Shown here in pieces: positions 5,345 through 5,519 of a stretch of DNA of 5,519 bases. A program made the position numbers and the translations under genes. The stretch is from contig NZ_DIUM01000050.1 in NCBI RefSeq assembly GCF_002423035.1, forward strand, positions 1-5,519, in the 5' to 3' direction. Below the pieces are notes generated by a model. That model had not been told where the DNA came from and ran no database searches. It saw only the letters and a list, made by a program, of their open reading frames with translations. This DNA is from Thiocapsa sp. UBA6158 (GTDB lineage Bacteria; Pseudomonadota; Gammaproteobacteria; Chromatiales; Chromatiaceae). Positions within the stretch are counted from its first letter, which is position 1. Each line of letters starts with the position of its first letter.

Positions 5345-5519
5345 TTGACCACGCCCGACACCGACGGCGCTATCGCTCATCGTTACCCGGGCGCTCCGCG
5401 ACATTGCCTTGACCATCGTCGCTGATCCCGAGGACCCTGATCATCAGGCCGAGCTTGACATGACCTCCGCCGGGCGCTTGCTCCATAGGCGAATTCAGGC
5501 CTTGATCATCGATTGGTCC
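5345..5519 (+). pseudogene. Possible broken or partial gene downstream of the sulfatase
   Basis: TTG 5345 begins LTTPDTDGAIAHRYPGAPR and stops at TGA 5423-5425. A second frame, open from 5349 to the window edge, reads sensibly from about 5400: RDIALTIVADPEDPDHQA and onward, acidic and with mostly G/C third positions. It has no start codon of its own after the TGA at 5346-5348. A single-base shift near 5395-5400 would join the two into one reading frame behind the ribosome-binding site at 5329. Copy C of the miniature element begins at 5498 and would interrupt or terminate it. I do not recognise the product. It may be a decayed gene, a frameshift in the assembly, or non-coding DNA. Confidence 0.25.
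5498..5519. mobile_element. MITE-like element, copy C (first 22 bases, cut by window edge)
   Basis: The last 22 bases match the left end of copy A (1957-1978) at 21 positions; the only difference is A for T at 5512. The match begins at the same terminal GGCC that defines copies A and B, and similarity to the sequence before copy A stops there. The orientation is the same as A and B. The eight bases before it, CGAATTCA (5490-5497), should be its target duplication if the element is complete. Confidence 0.65.

Overview
The window is GC-rich, with strongly G/C-biased third codon positions in the two long genes. It fits a Gammaproteobacterium, perhaps a purple sulfur bacterium (Chromatiaceae-like). 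That placement is an impression from codon style, the periplasmic multiheme cytochrome and the repeat-rich spacer; there is no marker gene to prove it.

Layout: (1) 1-157, leader of the first gene with a good ribosome-binding site. (2) 158-1669 (+), a secreted six-heme c-type cytochrome: a class I monoheme domain fused to a pentaheme cytochrome c554-like domain and a C-terminal beta domain. (3) 1670-2783, a 1.1-kb spacer with two strong hairpins, two copies of a 132-bp mobile miniature element, and a probable transposase N-terminal remnant on the minus strand. (4) 2784-5294 (+), a large secreted sulfatase with all expected catalytic motifs, cysteine-rich insertions and a dockerin-like calcium-binding tail. 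(5) 5295-5519, a short region with a Shine-Dalgarno-like site, a broken or unrecognised reading frame, and the first 22 bases of a third copy of the miniature element, cut by the window edge.

The best find is the miniature element. Copies A (1957-2088) and B (2144-2275) are both exactly 132 bp and about 84% identical. Both start and end with GGCC inverted repeats, and each is flanked by its own different 8-bp direct repeat: CAGGATTC/CAGGATTC for A, CTCATGCG/CTCACGCG for B. This is the signature of two independent transposition events by a non-autonomous (MITE-like) element. Almost the whole element can fold on itself, with a nested cloverleaf in the middle. Copy C begins at 5498 in the same orientation, so the sulfatase locus is bracketed by direct copies.

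The two genes show no obvious functional link. Both products are predicted to be exported, the cytochrome for electron transfer and the sulfatase for removing sulfate from an organic sulfate ester. They are separated by the repeat-laden spacer and are probably independent transcription units.
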